Of a DNA stretch of 64,000 bases, positions 45,041 through 57,565 are shown in pieces. Positions within the stretch are counted from its first letter, which is position 1. Each line of letters opens with the position of its first letter. The position numbers and the translations under genes are program-made. The notes below the pieces were generated by a model. The model worked only from the letters and a program-made list of their open reading frames with translations, made no database searches and was not told where the DNA came from. Source of the stretch: Turnera subulata (lineage: Eukaryota > Streptophyta > Magnoliopsida > Malpighiales > Passifloraceae); assembly GCA_028386065.3 (NCBI GenBank), contig JAKUCV010007854.1, positions 4,762 to 68,761 on the forward strand, given 5' to 3'.

Positions 45041-45433
45041 GACAAACTATAACCGGATGTGGAGCTGATAACATGATTTGGGCTCCCCCTCACTAAAACA
45101 TTTTTTCGATTGTTTATCCATCAAGTGATTAGAGCATAAGGTATATCCGAGAGAGAAAAAAATCAAGACACATATTTTGGAAGCCACATGTCAAAGACAA
45201 CATATCCACATGTTTCCACAATATCTCCCCCTATTGGCATCACAAAAAACAAAATAAGGGTAGAAAAAGAGAAACCGAGAATACTAGCAAGAACGAAATA
45301 ACATCAACAGGTCACATACTGGCATAAAAAAATGCAAAAACTAACAGCAAAGTTCAAGAATAGATAACAAAACAGAAATTAAAACATGCAGGATCCTAAA
45401 TGAGCATCGGATTTAGATGGCAATAAAGAAAAG
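45041..45433 (-). other. SIRE-like 3' untranslated region
   Basis: Between the envelope-like frame and the polypurine tract. It includes GATGCCAATAGGGGGAGAT on the minus strand, a second purine tract. No ORF. Confidence 0.55.
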
Positions 45434-47157
45434 TCAGACACTAGCGAATTTTTGGCCAGATGAGGAACCCGAGGACTTAGCATGAGTAGTAGATCCTCCA
45501 TACTCAGCAATTAACAAATCTAGTTGCACTTTACCCATTTTCATAAGCTTGTTCATTATGCTCTTAAGATCAAACAACTCCTCCTTCACATCCTTCATCT
45601 CTTCGGTGAGAGCCTCAATGCGAGCATCCTGGGTGACATAGAGGACACCATACTTATGTTTCTTGATCTTCTTTTTGGTGAGTGTCCCTTTACAAATGGA
45701 CTCACCAAGAACAGGATGATGCACATTGGTGGGAATAACCTCAAAGTGTTGAGCAATTAGAGTAATGAGGTTCCTATATAGACAAGCAAAGGTGAGCAGT
45801 AGATGGTTGAAGATAGTAAAGTTGTAGTCGATGAGGCTATTTGTTAGTAGACATACTAGAAGCCACATGTCATAGGTCTTAAGCAGAGTTTGATGTCCAT
45901 GGCATGGAGTCAAGACTCGAGTGATGAAGTAGAGAAGAATTAGATGCTCAGTAAATAAATCCTGATACTCACCCTTCTTGTTTGATTGACCAAAAAGCAT
46001 CTTTCTTTGTTCCGAGACACTTGGGGTATCTGGGATATAAATAGAGTTGCCAGATGTAGTGTTATAGTACCTAACTGACCTTTTCTTCAATTTCAACAGC
46101 TTTCTAATCAGTTTGGCGTCCACAAAGACAAACTTGCCACAAATTGAACTATGAATACCAAATGTGTGCCCATTATCATCATGCTTAGGTATCATATTTG
46201 AGTGGAAGTCTTTCACAAGAGATTTATAGGCTGGTACCTATAGAGTGGCAAGCATGGTGAGTTGAGCATGTTCTACAATCTCTTCTACACCTGACCCATT
46301 CAAATCATCAAAGTGGACAGTGAAGGACTTGAGAAATTTGAAATTCTGTCCTACAATACCCGTTGCATCCTTGACATCCTCAACAACTTGTTCTGCTCTC
46401 TTTCGTGACCTAGAAAATTTTTACATTTGCTAATATGTCGGACATAGGCTTCAGCATCTTTCTCTTCCTTGGGCTCAGTGTGATTTTCTTCAACAGGATC
46501 ACCATCAACAACTAGTGGAGTCTCTCCTAATACACTCTCAGGAGTGATGTCTCGGGTGAAATGGTCAGCATCATCCCCATCCTCGTTTTCTGATTCAGGG
46601 ACTTCATGAATTACTTTTTCTTTGCCCTTGTGAGACGTAGGTGCTCTCAACCATTGTGACCTAGTGTTGTCACAAAGAATCTATTTTGGCATTGCAGACA
46701 CCATAAGCTTCTTGGGTCTAGAGTACTTCTTTTGCTGGACAGAGGCGGTTTTGGCTCTCTTGGCTAGGTATTTCTGGGTAAAAGGAATCTCATCATCAGA
46801 TAAGGTTTTCTCTGAGAAGTTTATAGGATTTTCAGCTTCATCTTCAGGAGTGGGATCGTTGGGAACTTTAAATAGATTTGGAACACTAGGTGGATTTTGA
46901 GAAGGTTGCAGAGTAGGTGGTTGAGGTTTGATAGGTTGATTTTTTTCTTTTTCTAGCTCTAATTCGGACATGAAGTGATCAATAAGAGCTTTTCTTTTCT
47001 TGGCTAGAAGGGAAATTTTCTAATTAGGATCAGTGATATGAGGAGGCACGTGATACTGAAGCATGAACTGATCAACAGTGGCAACAATATTTTCAAGTGC
47101 TTTTGCTGCTTCCTGATCTGAGATTTGCACAGGTGAATTTGGTGGAGGAGAGGACAT
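45434..47157 (-). pseudogene. SIRE-type envelope-like ORF, frameshifted
   Basis: It starts MSSPPPNSPVQIS (ATG at 47157), then a Pro/Glu-rich region (QPIKPQPPTLQPSQNPP), basic YLAKRAKT and acidic ESENEDGDDAD segments. A central domain follows: VPAYKSLVKDFHSNM, FGIHSSICGKFVFVDAKLI and VLTPCHGHQTLL...MWLLVCLLTNSLIDYN, like the domain of unknown function in SIRE envelope-like proteins. A C-terminal coiled coil (RIEALTEEMKDVKEELFDLKSIM) comes before a Ser/Gly tail. At least one stop in the N-terminal part, frameshifts near 46390-46660 and a stop near 46240 break it. It lies just upstream of the SIRE 3' LTR, where the extra ORF belongs. It is cut on the right by an Ogre-like sequence. Confidence 0.65.
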
Positions 47158-47195
47158 TTTAGGGGATGAATGCTTTTATTTCTTAGGTGGTTAAG

Positions 47196-47240
47196 GGAAT
47201 AGGTGAGGAGGCCCAATTAACTTTGGGTCGGGTCCTCACA
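47196..47240 (+). mobile_element. Ogre-like LTR, last 45 bp (unit 1)
   Basis: GAATAGGTGAGGAGGCCCAA...GGGTCGGGTCCTCACA matches the ends of the LTRs at 3036-4566 and 47948-49145. The rest of this LTR is missing; the junction is with SIRE-like DNA. Confidence 0.75.
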
Positions 47241-47242
47241 AC

Positions 47243-47754
47243 TGGCGACTATGTTGGGCATCTAGAGGTCTCAAGAAACTTTGTGCAATCGTCAAACTTT
47301 GTATGCCTTTTTATGTGTCATCATAAGTGCCTTGCATTCTCGATGATTAATATGAAGTCTCTACCATAAGAGGGCGAGGGAATCTAAGTCCGTTACGATG
47401 CTTTCCTTAAGCGATAGTGGCTTGAGTGAACCCGTTTCTCGATGCTTAGCAATGATGGAAATTAATGTGCCTTGGACCTCATGCGATATCCATTATCATA
47501 TATAAGTAGGTCAAACTATTCCCTAGCGGCAATCTTTAGCAACCAACCAGCTGCATAACTTGAGCATCTCAATCATAATGAATTAATAAGTGGTATGCGC
47601 ATTTGGGTGATTATTGTTGTGAATTCACGTAAATGTAAATAGAGTGCCCCCTTTTCATTTCTACACACCCAAGAGAAACCAACAAAAAATATGCGTCAAG
47701 AAGCCTCCTAAGTACCGAGAACCCTGACACATGTAATCCAAGTACTAGGACAAG
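47243..47754 (+). other. Ogre-like PBS and 5' UTR (unit 1)
   Basis: TGGCGACTATGTTGGGCA is a worn copy of the tRNA-Arg-type PBS. The following 5' UTR (CTTTTTATGTGTCATCATAA and onward) is collinear with 63434-64000. Confidence 0.75.
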
Positions 47755-47952
47755 ATGAGTGAGAAAAACGATGCTAAGAAAAATGTAGCTGAGGAATCTT
47801 TGGACCTGCTGAAAGATCCGAATATTAGGGATGCACTACTGGCTTTGAAGAAAAGGAAGATGGCGTCCTCTAGGAGTGATGGGGGGCAGGCCTCGAAATC
47901 GGACATTGAGAACAATGTGGTGATAGTCCAGGAAGATGATTCGGTGGTGTGA
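47755..47952 (+). pseudogene. N-terminal fragment of the first Ogre-like ORF
   Basis: 65 codons beginning MSEKNDAKKNVAEESLDLLKD, then IRDALLALKKRKMASSRSDG. Highly charged and probably helical. It is the first ORF after PBS and 5' UTR, so it belongs to ORF1/gag of the element. It is cut off where the LTR at 47948 begins; the last codons and stop come from the LTR. Confidence 0.55.
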
Positions 47953-49145
47953 ACACCCAAATTTTACCCACACATTTTCTACTAAATTTGGATTTTAAAC
48001 ATACTTGAACCATGAATTGATGAGATGTTTCAATCCTAGGATTAAGACATGTCATGAATTTAACTTAGTAGAAATGATATATTTTGGTAATTTGGACCTT
48101 CATGTATTTGAACTCTAGGATTAATGAGATGATTTAATCTTAGAATAAAATATATAATAAGGTTTATTTAGGCTGGAATATATTTTAATCACTTGGGCCT
48201 TTTATCTATTTCTTAATCCAATAAGCTCTGTTTGCTTGGAGAAACTCTACTTCTCCAAGCCTAGAAACATTCCTATAGGTAGAAACTCTGGAGAAATTTC
48301 TTAGGAAGGCATCAAGGAAGAAGCCAACAAGAGGAAATCAAGAGGAGATCAAGAGGAGGAAGCAATCAAAAGCAATCTAGGATCCAAGAAGGTTGGCACT
48401 CTAAGTAATAGGGCCTGATGCGAGCAGTCTCAGAAAACAATTTATATCTCGAGTTCTAGAAGTTGGATTGCTGTGATCTTGGACTCTCTGGAAAGCTAAG
48501 AGGGAGTTCTACAACTTTTTTGTCGAGAACAGAAGCTGAATCGGCGACTTACAATGTCCAAAATCTAGTAGAAGATGATCCATAGATTCTGTCCAACAAC
48601 TGAGATAAGTGTTCTAACCCTTTTTAATTATGCACCTTATTGATTGCTACTTGCTGGTGATTTGATGATGCTCTTGCTGATTATGTGATTGTTGTGATGC
48701 CATGTCAAGAACTACGTGGGATTTGAACCCGGTTGCTGGGACACGTAGGTGGTCTCTAGTGGTGGAGACTCAAGCCCAAATATTTTTCTTTTTCCTTTTT
48801 GTTCCGAACCTTCTTCTCTTACCCCTCCAATAAATTTTATTATTTTTATGTGATTTGTTTCTAAACTTGCACACCTGCACAAGGCTCACATATACTTTGC
48901 AATTGCACAAGGTTTCGACCTAACACGGACGGGTGCCTAACACCTTCCCATCCGTGACGAACCCCCGATCCCATGTCTTTGGTTCGCCACGACCATGTAG
49001 CCTAAAGGAGTCCTATAAAGGTTTTTCCCAAATTTTTCCCTTAATAAAATTTGGGTTGCGACTCCAATGACATGGAATTGACCCAAGGAAGAAGGTGAAA
49101 GGATTAGGTGAATAGGCTCAAGTGATTTTGGGTCGGGTATTCACA
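47948..49145 (+). mobile_element. Ogre-like LTR (unit 2)
   Basis: 1198 bp, TGTGAACACCC...GGGTATTCACA. It lacks about 330 bp of U3, including the TATA box and hairpins present at 3036-4566. A PBS follows directly. Confidence 0.88.
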
Positions 49146-49147
49146 GT

Positions 49148-49165
49148 TGGCGACTCCACTAGGGA
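49148..49165 (+). other. Ogre-like PBS (tRNA-Arg type), unit 2
   Basis: TGGCGACTCCACTAGGGA matches the complement of a plant tRNA-Arg 3' end, apart from one base. This is the PBS known for Ogre elements. Confidence 0.8.
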
Positions 49166-49223
49166 AGTAGGTTCAGGAAACCTTGTGTAATCATTGAGTT
49201 TTGTGTGCCTTTTTATGTGTCAT
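49166..49223 (+). other. Ogre-like 5' UTR (unit 2), cut by Athila
   Basis: It runs to TATGTGTCAT, where the uninterrupted copies (47320, 63509) continue CATAAGTGCC. The Athila LTR starts here. Confidence 0.8.
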
Positions 49224-51346
49224 TGATGCATGTTAAATATGCATAGTTTAGGGCATAATTTTGGACGCAAATTGTTCTAAATTCATTATGATTATATGCC
49301 TCATATGCATTATTCCACTATTTTCCTCCAATTTCCATCCCTTACTGTATGATTAGAGATTTCAGGTGCATTTCAATCAATCCAAGAGGATTTCATTGAA
49401 GAATGTGAAGATACAGCATCAGCCACAGCATGAGCCTGTTGCAGAATGCTTGAGCCTATCCCTGAGGCTGTTCTTCATCGAGAATTCAATTGAAAGCCTC
49501 AAACCACCTTCAATTCATAAGATTTCCACTGAAGATCGTTTCCTTAACTTTGATCCAAGAAGTCCTCATGACACCTCATCATCGGCAGAAGAAGCAGAAA
49601 TCAATTGAAGGGAAAGTTGAAGAGGAACTGCAACAGACCCAGGCACAGCATCAGCCTGTACGACCTCCTGAAACCCATGTTTGCAGAAACAATATTAAAT
49701 TGCACCACTCACTCATCCCGCACATAGAGCCTGCAAAGCACATCCTGAGTACTTCAGAAGACCTTTTGGCAGGAGGGAATGATAATTTAATGCCTAGAGG
49801 AATGCCAGAGGATTGCCCACTCAAAAGTCCAATATTCCCTCCAATTATTCCTCAAAAGCTGTAGACCAACGAATTGCACCATATCATCACGCTCCCCATG
49901 GCTCTTATCCTGACACACACGATGGAGGAGCTGACGAACACGCTGGAGAACTGACGAGCCAACTTGCCCAAACACCCATGCTCTCCAGCAAGTTGGGAGG
50001 AGGAAAAGAAGGGAGATGCACCTACAAAAAGGGGGAAGAGAAGAAGAGAAAAAAATATACAGCCCCGGATCAACACCCAAAAACCCCTTAGTTGCAGAGT
50101 TCCTTAGAACAGAGGTAGGACCCAGAAACACCAAGAGTCCAAGGGAAAACATGGTTCTGCAGCCTTCTGGGCAGAAACCGTGTTGTCCTTGACCTCCAGA
50201 TTGTTCAAAAACACTATGACAATCCATTCTTCCATCGATTCTGTAACCTTGATTATGAACTAAACAACCCCTTCTTAGGTTGAAGGGGGAAGCATGTATC
50301 TGGTTTTTGCGAAATAAAATTGCTCATGTTCTTAACCATATTTCTTGCTTTAGTTGTTGAGAGCTTTCTCCATGTCTAGGTTCTGATCAAACCCATGCAC
50401 GAAAACAGGTAGCTAGGTGAAGGACCGAAAGGTGAAACCATAGCTACTAGAACAACAACAATAAACTCTTAGTTTTTAGCTTGTGACAGGGCTAGAAATT
50501 AATTGAGGAATTAGCCTCAACACCAACCTTCGTCCCCTGAGTTTGACCTATGCGAAAGCACCAGGAAGATGAGAGCCATGAGAGGCACCTATGAGCGAAA
50601 GCAAATTGGTGCAGTATAGGTTGAGAGCGCCTGCAAGAACCAATCTTATAATTGACTCCCTTGCTGTCGACAGCATCAGGCTGTGCCCAGCACAACCTCA
50701 TTCTGTGACAGTATAGTCAAGAGATAACACAACCCCTAGTTTGATTCTTGATTGATTATTGGGTAGCATATTCTTAGTTTAGTAGCAGCCTGGTGAAGGA
50801 CCGAAAGGAGAAGCCAGGAGTGCTAGACCTACAATAGTCAGCCTTCACTCCTTAGACATTCGAGAGAAGGTAGGGAGAGACTGTGGGAATCTACACCAAC
50901 ATTGAACCTCATCCTTAAGTGGACGTCTACTCTAGTGACAGGGGGTAGATGGAAGCTTAAGGAACTATTAATAAGATTGAAAGCCGGTGATAGTACTTCA
51001 GGTTGGGAGCCCCGACAAGACATCTAATTAGTCACAGCCTCATCCACAGGCTCAGCCTGTGATGATGCTGTCGAGCAATTTATAAGCATAAATCAGGACA
51101 TGTGGACCCCGGATGCCAAAGAACTCACCATTTCTGATCTCTTCCTCGTTTAATTTGTTGTTATATTTACCTTACTACTAAATTTTAGTTTTAATCATTA
51201 ATCATCCAATCCACTCTTGTTTAATTGTTTTCAGGTCTAGTTTGTCCGAAATTGAAGTAAAACAGATTCAACCCAGTCCCTGTGGATACGACCTTGATAA
51301 AAGTACTACAACAACCCTGTGCACTTGCAGGATAGCACACGCATCA
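49224..51346 (+). mobile_element. Athila 5' LTR
   Basis: 2123 bp, TGATGCATG...GCACACGCATCA, closely matched by 61205-63326. Open frames inside it are not conserved coding regions. Confidence 0.95.
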
Positions 51347-51352
51347 AGTTTT

Positions 51353-51370
51353 TGGCGCCGTTGCCGGGGA
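51353..51370 (+). other. Athila PBS (tRNA-Asp)
   Basis: TGGCGCCGTTGCCGGGGA, 6 nt after the LTR, is the exact complement of the plant tRNA-Asp 3' end with CCA. Confidence 0.92.
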
Positions 51371-51466
51371 CTGGCGCTTGATTCTTTTTACTTTTTATTT
51401 CTGATTTATTAGGCTTTTCAAATACTTACCCTTTCTTTTTCCAAGTTTGAAGCTTTCAGGTGGTGC

Positions 51467-52935
51467 ATGCCCTATACCAGGAGCAAGAAGCCATCTCTAA
51501 CCTTCCACCAGGAGATTGAAAAGGCAGCCCGCAAGTTCCGCAAGAAGAACAAGGAGAAACAGCACAACATGGCGGACAAACTCAACGAAGGAGCACACCC
51601 ATGGTTGGACAGGCTCAGCTTGTGCGACCTTACATCCCTATGTCAAAGCTCCTACAACCACCCACCACCATCATCCACAACAGCATAGCCATCCCAGATG
51701 TAGACGCCCTCTATGAAATCAGAACAAACCTGCTCAACATATTGGAGAGGCGCACATTTGGAGGCTTACCCTCAGAAGATCCAAATTCACACTTGCAGAA
51801 TTTTTTGCGGGTGTGTAGCACTGTAAACATAGCCGGGATGACCAAGGAGCAGCTGTATATGAGGGTGTTCCCATTCTCACTCAGAGATGCAGCATTCAAA
51901 TGGCTTAGCAACTGTGAGGCAGGCCATTTCACAGATTGGGACAGCCTGGTTAGAGCTTTCTTGAAGGAGTACCACCCATCGAGTAAAGCTGCAAACTTGA
52001 GGCAACAGCTGATAGGATTTTCCCAGCTCTATGATGAATCCATTCGAGATGCTTGGGAGCGCTTCAAGGGATTACTGAGGAGATGCCCAAACCACAGAAT
52101 TGATGAGGTCGTGCAGCTTGAGCAATTTTATTGCGGCCTGAGTAATGAAGACCAGAACACTCTCGACAAAATGGCGAATGGTTCATTTCTGGACAAGGAC
52201 TACAATGATGGAGTTTCCATTCTTGAGGCTTTGTCAAAAAGGAAAACCCAGATCAGAGGAGTCAAGGCCTCTGGAATAATTGGAGTAGACAGAGTAACAA
52301 GCTGGAGGCAGAAATAGAAGCCCTTAGAAAGCAATTAGGGGCTACTCACGTCAAGGCAGCCACATCCACAGCCTCAGACTGTGAAGGATGTGGGGGACCT
52401 CACAACACATCCAGTTGTCCTCTCTTCACCGAATGTGATTCTGAACAGGCTCACTACATCCAACAGAGGCAAGGGCAGTATGTAAACACTTACAATCCTT
52501 CTTGGAGGAATCATCCAAATTTCTCCTGGAAAGCACCAAATGAAGAGAGAAATCCACCACAGCCCCAATTCCAGCGACAAAATCAAGGACAACAGTCCCA
52601 GTACCAAAGACAAAACCAAGGAGGGCAGCAAGGCAACAACACCGACATGATGAGCATACTGCAGTCCATCTTGGAGAACTAGAACAAGATGAGTGAGGAA
52701 ATTAGTCAAATCAAATCCCACAACAGAATCCTCGAAAACCAAATTGCTCATCAAGCCTCTATGTCCACTAATCAGCAAGGAGCCCTTCCAGAAAAACCAA
52801 TAGAGAATCCAAGGAATGAGCATTGCAAGGCTGTAACACCTCGCAGTGGGAAGGAATTAAAAGGCACAGCACCAAGACAGCTTGATGCTGTAAATCAGAC
52901 AGCATCAACATCCAACCAAGGGCAAACAGTGTAGA
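51467..52935 (+). pseudogene. Athila gag
   Basis: It starts MPYTRSKKPSLTFHQEIEKA, with a frameshift near 51598. The gag core follows in another frame: TFGGLPSEDPNSHLQNFLRVC, LFPFSL-like VFPFSLRDAAFKWLSN, TDWDSLVRAFLKEYHP, WERFKGLLRRCPNH, LEQFYCGLS. A further shift near 52290 leads to EIEALRKQLGA and the knuckle CEGCGGPHNTSSC (52380-52418), the CX2CX3HX4C form normal in Athila. Gln/Asn-rich sequence and a stop near 52681 follow. Particle-forming role inferred from family. Confidence 0.88.
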
Positions 52936-53660
52936 CACATGCTGAGTCTGTGGGTGAGCCTGTGAGTACTAAGAAGGCTGAGAAATAGCCCCAAACTATC
53001 CGATCCTATCAGCCTCCTCTCCCATATCCAGAAGTATACCTCAAGTCCAAACTGGAAAAACAATTCAGTAAGTTTAAGGAGATGCTAAATAAGCTTTATG
53101 TTAATCTTCCCTTTAGTGATGTGGTTACATAGATGGCGTCATATGCCAAGTTCCTCAAGGAAATCTTGACCAAGAAAAGAACCATTGACGACATTGAGAC
53201 AGTAGCCGTGACAGCCCAGGGGAGTGCCCTCATTCAGCACCATCCGCCTAGAAAATGCTCAGACCCAGGAAGCTTCACAATCCCTCTAAACATTAGGGAC
53301 AGGAAGATTGAGGGAGCCCTATGCGATTTAGGAGCCAGTGTCAACCTGTTGCCGCTCTCCATCACCCAGAACCTGAACCATGGGGACATCAAACCCACAA
53401 GGATGACAATCCAGCTAGTAGACCGATCACTTGTATATCCTGTGGGAGTGCTGGAAGATGTTCCAGTCAAGGTTGGCAACTTTTACATACCAGTAGATTT
53501 TGTGGTAATGAATATGACCGAGGATGAGAAGACACCCATCATTTTGGGGTGTCCCTTCTTGGCTACAACAGGAGCTATGATTGATTGTGCAAACAGAACA
53601 ATGACACTATGACTAGGAGAAGATATAGTGGAGTTCAATGTCCAGAAGGTGCAAAGAACA
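52936..53660 (+). pseudogene. Athila protease region
   Basis: PLPYPEVYLKSKLEKQFSKF and LYVNLPFSDVV lead into the protease: KCSDPGSFTIPLNIRDR, ALCDLGASVNLLPLSI (the aspartic site reads DLGAS, usual for Athila) and IILGCPFLATTGAMID. Stops at 52932-52934, ~52988, ~53130 and 53610-53612 interrupt the frame. Confidence 0.88.
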
Positions 53661-53684
53661 TAATTTGGAACAGGACAGTGCTGC

Positions 53685-54880
53685 ATGGTTGAAGCTGTAC
53701 CAGACCCTGTTGATGCACTTGTCAAGGCATCTCAACTGAAGGAGATACATGAGGATGAATTGCTAGGTTGCCTGGTCAATGGGCTCATAGATAGAGATGA
53801 GACAGCTCTGCAACAGGTGGCAAAAATCCTGGCAGAAGAAACTGTACCTGAAATCGACAAACAGGCTCATGCTGTCGACAAACAGGCTCATGCTATGGAC
53901 CAACAGGCTGAGCCTGTCACAGAGTCTGCTCGCAATCCAGAACCAGAATCCGATGCACCAAGGGTAGAAATGAAACCTCTACCACCCAAGCTCAGGTATA
54001 TCTACTTAGACACTGACAATTCCTCATTTCCCATCATTATTGGAGCTGACCTTTCACAGGAGGAAGAGGAAAAGGTGCGCACAGTAGTCAACAAACACCA
54101 CAAGGTAATAGGATATACCATTGATGATCTGACAAGTATCAGTCCTAATCTTTGTATGCATCGAATTCTTTTGGAAGAAAACTGCAAACCCATAACAGAA
54201 CCACAGAGGAGACTAAATGAAAATATGAAGGAAGTGGTTAAAAAGGAAATTTTGAAGTTACTTGATACTGGGATAATTTATCCAATTTCAGATAGTCCTT
54301 GGATTAGTGTAGTACATGTGGTGCCTAAAAAGGGAGGTATGACAGTAGTAAAGAATGAAAAAGAAGAACTCATACCAACTAGGACTGTCACAGGCTGGAG
54401 ATGTGCATAGACTATAGAAAACTCAATAAGGCCACTAGAAAAGATTATTTTCCTTTGCCATTCATAGATCAGATGTTAGAGAGACTTGCCAAACATACGC
54501 AGTTTTGCTACTTAGAAGGATACTCTGGATTTTTTAAAATCCCAATCCACCCAGGTGATCAGGAGAAAACTACATTTACATGCCCCTACGGCACATTCGC
54601 ATATAGGCGCATGCCATTTGGCCTGTGTAATGCACCAGCCACCTTTCAGCGATGCATGATGGCCATCTTCCATGACCTGATCGAGCACATAATGGAGGTA
54701 TTTATGGTTGACTTCTCTATTTATGGCACTTCTTTTGATCTCTGTTTGGCTAACCATGAAACAGTGCTTGAACGGTGTGAGGCTGTGAACCTAGTACTAA
54801 GGCAATTCCGGCTTTTCTTGGTCATGCAGGCTTTTACAGGCGTTTTATTAAGGATTTTTCAAAGATTGCAAAACCTTTGA
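53685..54880 (+). pseudogene. Athila reverse transcriptase, altered active site and deletion
   Basis: The N-terminal link contains three copies of a QAHA(V/M)D-type repeat, then LKLLDTGIIYPISDSPW and VVPKKGGMTVV. A frameshift near 54400 gives CIDYRKLNKATRKDYFPLPFIDQML, then FTCPYGTFAYRRMPFGLCNAPATFQRCM. The catalytic motif reads VFMVDFS where FMDDFS is expected, so the first Asp is Val (codon 54707-54709). After VLERCEAVNLVL about 70 residues are missing before the GHAGFYRRFIKDFSK-type segment near 54825. Confidence 0.92.
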
Positions 54881-55370
54881 CAAATCTCCTTAGTAAAGAC
54901 GCCGAATTTGTATTTGATGATTCTTGTCTGAATGCATTTAACAGGACTAAGGCCGCATTGACCACGGCCCCAATCATCCAGCCCGCAGATTGGAGTCAGC
55001 CCTTTGAAGTCATGTGTGATGCAAGCGACCATGCAGTAGGAGCAGTGCTGGGGCAGAGAAAAGACAACAAACTTCATGCCATATACTTTGCAAGTCGCAC
55101 TCTGGATGAAGCACAGATCAACTATGCCACAACTGAGAAATAGCTTTTGGCGGTAGTCTTTGCAATTGGAAAGTTTAGAGCATACTTGCTGGGATCTAAG
55201 GTCATCATCCACACTGACCATTCGGCATTAAAGTACTTGTTGACCAAGAAGGAGACCAAGCCATGACTTCTTAGGTGGATCCTACAGCTCCAAGAATTTG
55301 ACCTCGAGATTCGAGACAAGAAAGGCACAGATAGTGTGGTAGCTGACCATCTCTCCAGATTGCCTCCAGA
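54877..55370 (+). pseudogene. Athila RNase H
   Basis: [71 protein letters not shown] and VADHLSRL are in order. Stops at 55141-55143 and ~55264 replace residues. CAG-to-TAG change is likely at the first. Confidence 0.9.
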
Positions 55371-55400
55371 TCACTTACCAAGGGACCACATACCTATTGA

Positions 55401-56747
55401 TGATCATCTCCAAGACGACAGCCTCATTGCAACCATTCACAGTGTCAGTCACAGGCTGATGTCGTGGTACGCAAAAATTGTCAATTTCTTGGCCTGTGGA
55501 GCTCTTCCACCAGATCTCAGCTATTCGCAGCGAAAGAAGTTCTTCTCTGACATGAAGAACTACCTCTGGGATGAGCCCCTATTGTTCAGAAGATGCGGAG
55601 ATGGTATAATCAGACGGTGCATTCCTGAGGAGGAGGTAGAACAAGTTCTGCTTAGTTGCCTGCACAGTACGGGGGACACCTTGGTGCAACCAGAACAGCA
55701 TCCAAAGTATTGCAAGCTGGCCTATATTGGCCTACCCTATTTAAGGATGCACGTAATTGGGTAGTGGCATGCAAGGAATGCCAGCGCATAGGGAACATCT
55801 CAAGAAGACAAGAGATGCCGCAACAAGCAATTTTGGAAGTGGAGCTATTCGATGTTCGGGGAATAGACTTCATGGGACCATTCCCGAGTTCTTATGGGAA
55901 CAATTTTATCTTGGTAGCTATTGACTATGTCTTGAAATGGGTAGAGGCTATTGCCTCCCCGACCAATGATGCCAAAACAGTGACAAGGTTCCTGAAGAAA
56001 CACATCTTCACTCAGTTTGGCACCCTAAGAGCAATAATTAGTGATGGAGGAACCCATTTTTGCAACCACCAGTTTGAAGCTCTCCTCAGAAAGTGTGGAA
56101 TCAAACACAAGGTAGCCACTCCCTACCATCCTCAAATAAGTGGCCAGGTAAAGGTGACTAATAGAGAAGTCAAACAGATCCTAGAAAAGACAGTAGGACC
56201 ATCACACAAGGACTGGGCAGCAAAACTCGATGATGCTCTGTGGGCATACCGCACAGCCTACAAAGCACCCATAGGCACCACCCCATACCGCCTTGTATTT
56301 GGGAAAGCCTGTCATTTGCCTGTGGAGCTTGAGCACAAGGCATAATGGGCTATTAAGGCTTTGAACTTTGACACACAGGCTGTAGGAGAACAGAGGCTAT
56401 TGCAATTGAATGAGCTGGACGAGCTGAGGCTGTATGCATATGAAAATGCAAAATTGTACAAGGAGAGGACGAAGAAGTGGCATGACAGCAGGATACAGCC
56501 TCGGAAATTCACAGAAGAAGATCAAGTCCTCCTCTACAACTCTCTCCTGAAGTTCTTCTCTGGAAAGCTTCGATCAAGATGGTCTGGCCCCTTCACAGTG
56601 TCATGCTATTACCCTCATGGGGCTGTGGAAATATACAATGAGAAGACACAACCATTCAAGGTTAACGGGCACAGACTAAAGCTGTATCACACAAGGACCG
56701 ATGAGTATCAGGAGACTCAGATGCTCATTGATCCACCTCCCACCTAG
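55401..56747 (+). pseudogene. Athila integrase
   Basis: A frameshift lies in the zinc finger near 55660 (LSCLHS, then [29 protein letters not shown]). The core has [11 protein letters not shown] and [10 protein letters not shown] for the two Asp. The expected GQVE of plant gypsy integrases reads GQVK, so the catalytic Glu is probably Lys (codon near 56149). A stop at 56344 precedes ALNFDTQAVGEQRLLQLNELDELRLYAYENAKLYKE and the C-terminal GKLRSRWSGPFTV. Confidence 0.9.
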
Positions 56748-57565
56748 CAAAGCAAGATGGAGTCCAGCTAAAAGACATTAAAGAAGCACACACTTGGGTA
56801 ACACGAAGTGCGGTAAATTTCCAATTTCTTTTGCTTTTCATTTGGTTGTTTTTGTTATTTTTATGTGTTTCTTTTGTTTTTAATCAATCAGGTGCTGAAA
56901 TTTGATGGAAAAGGAAATCACAGAGTCAGAGATTCGTCAGGGAAGTCCTTTTATACCGTTCTTGACGATAACTATTCTTCATTTCTTTACAAAAAGGGAC
57001 TTTTTAGGCTTGCACAGGCTCACACAGGCTGAGCCTTTTACGAACTTCCACAACACCCTAACACCTCATTTGATAATCTCTTGCATTTAGGGAATCTCTA
57101 GAATTAGGGAAGGTCCTAATAGGTAGGACTAGGAATAGGTTCTCTGCTGAAAAACTTCCTCTTGCGCACACTAACTCTAAAACTGGGACAGCATGAGCAA
57201 CAGGCTCAGCCTGTTGCAACCCTTCTGCCCAGAGCAATAGAGAATAAGGAAGTTTTGCCTTAAACACGTCATAACATAATTACCCAGTAGGATTATTCCT
57301 CCTCCCATCCACGTGTCATCCATGCCAAAGGATATAACGCTCCACCAAAAGAGGGCACATAACTGACACTTTGGGCGGCAACGAATCATTACCAGTAGAC
57401 ATAACCCTTCGCATTCCCACCCTCTCAACGTCTCTGAACAGGCATTAACTGCCTATAAATGACAACCCCTACCCTTCCCTTCTCTACTTCATCTTCCTCC
57501 TCCAGAAATCTGCCGCTGCACCCTTCGTCCACAACCATCACTCCCAACACCTTCCCCACTCAGCC
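56748..57565 (+). other. Athila spacer between integrase and second ORF
   Basis: Noncoding. Contains a perfect 10-bp-arm inverted repeat at 57197-57217 (arm GCAACAGGCT) and a second CACAGGCT cluster near 57013-57035. The second-ORF leader starts near 57430. Confidence 0.6.

Noticed and set aside
49148..49165. tRNA-like sequences at PBS positions (also 13276, 51353, 63434)
   Set aside because: Only 13-18 nt complementary to tRNA 3' ends; no tRNA cloverleaf follows.
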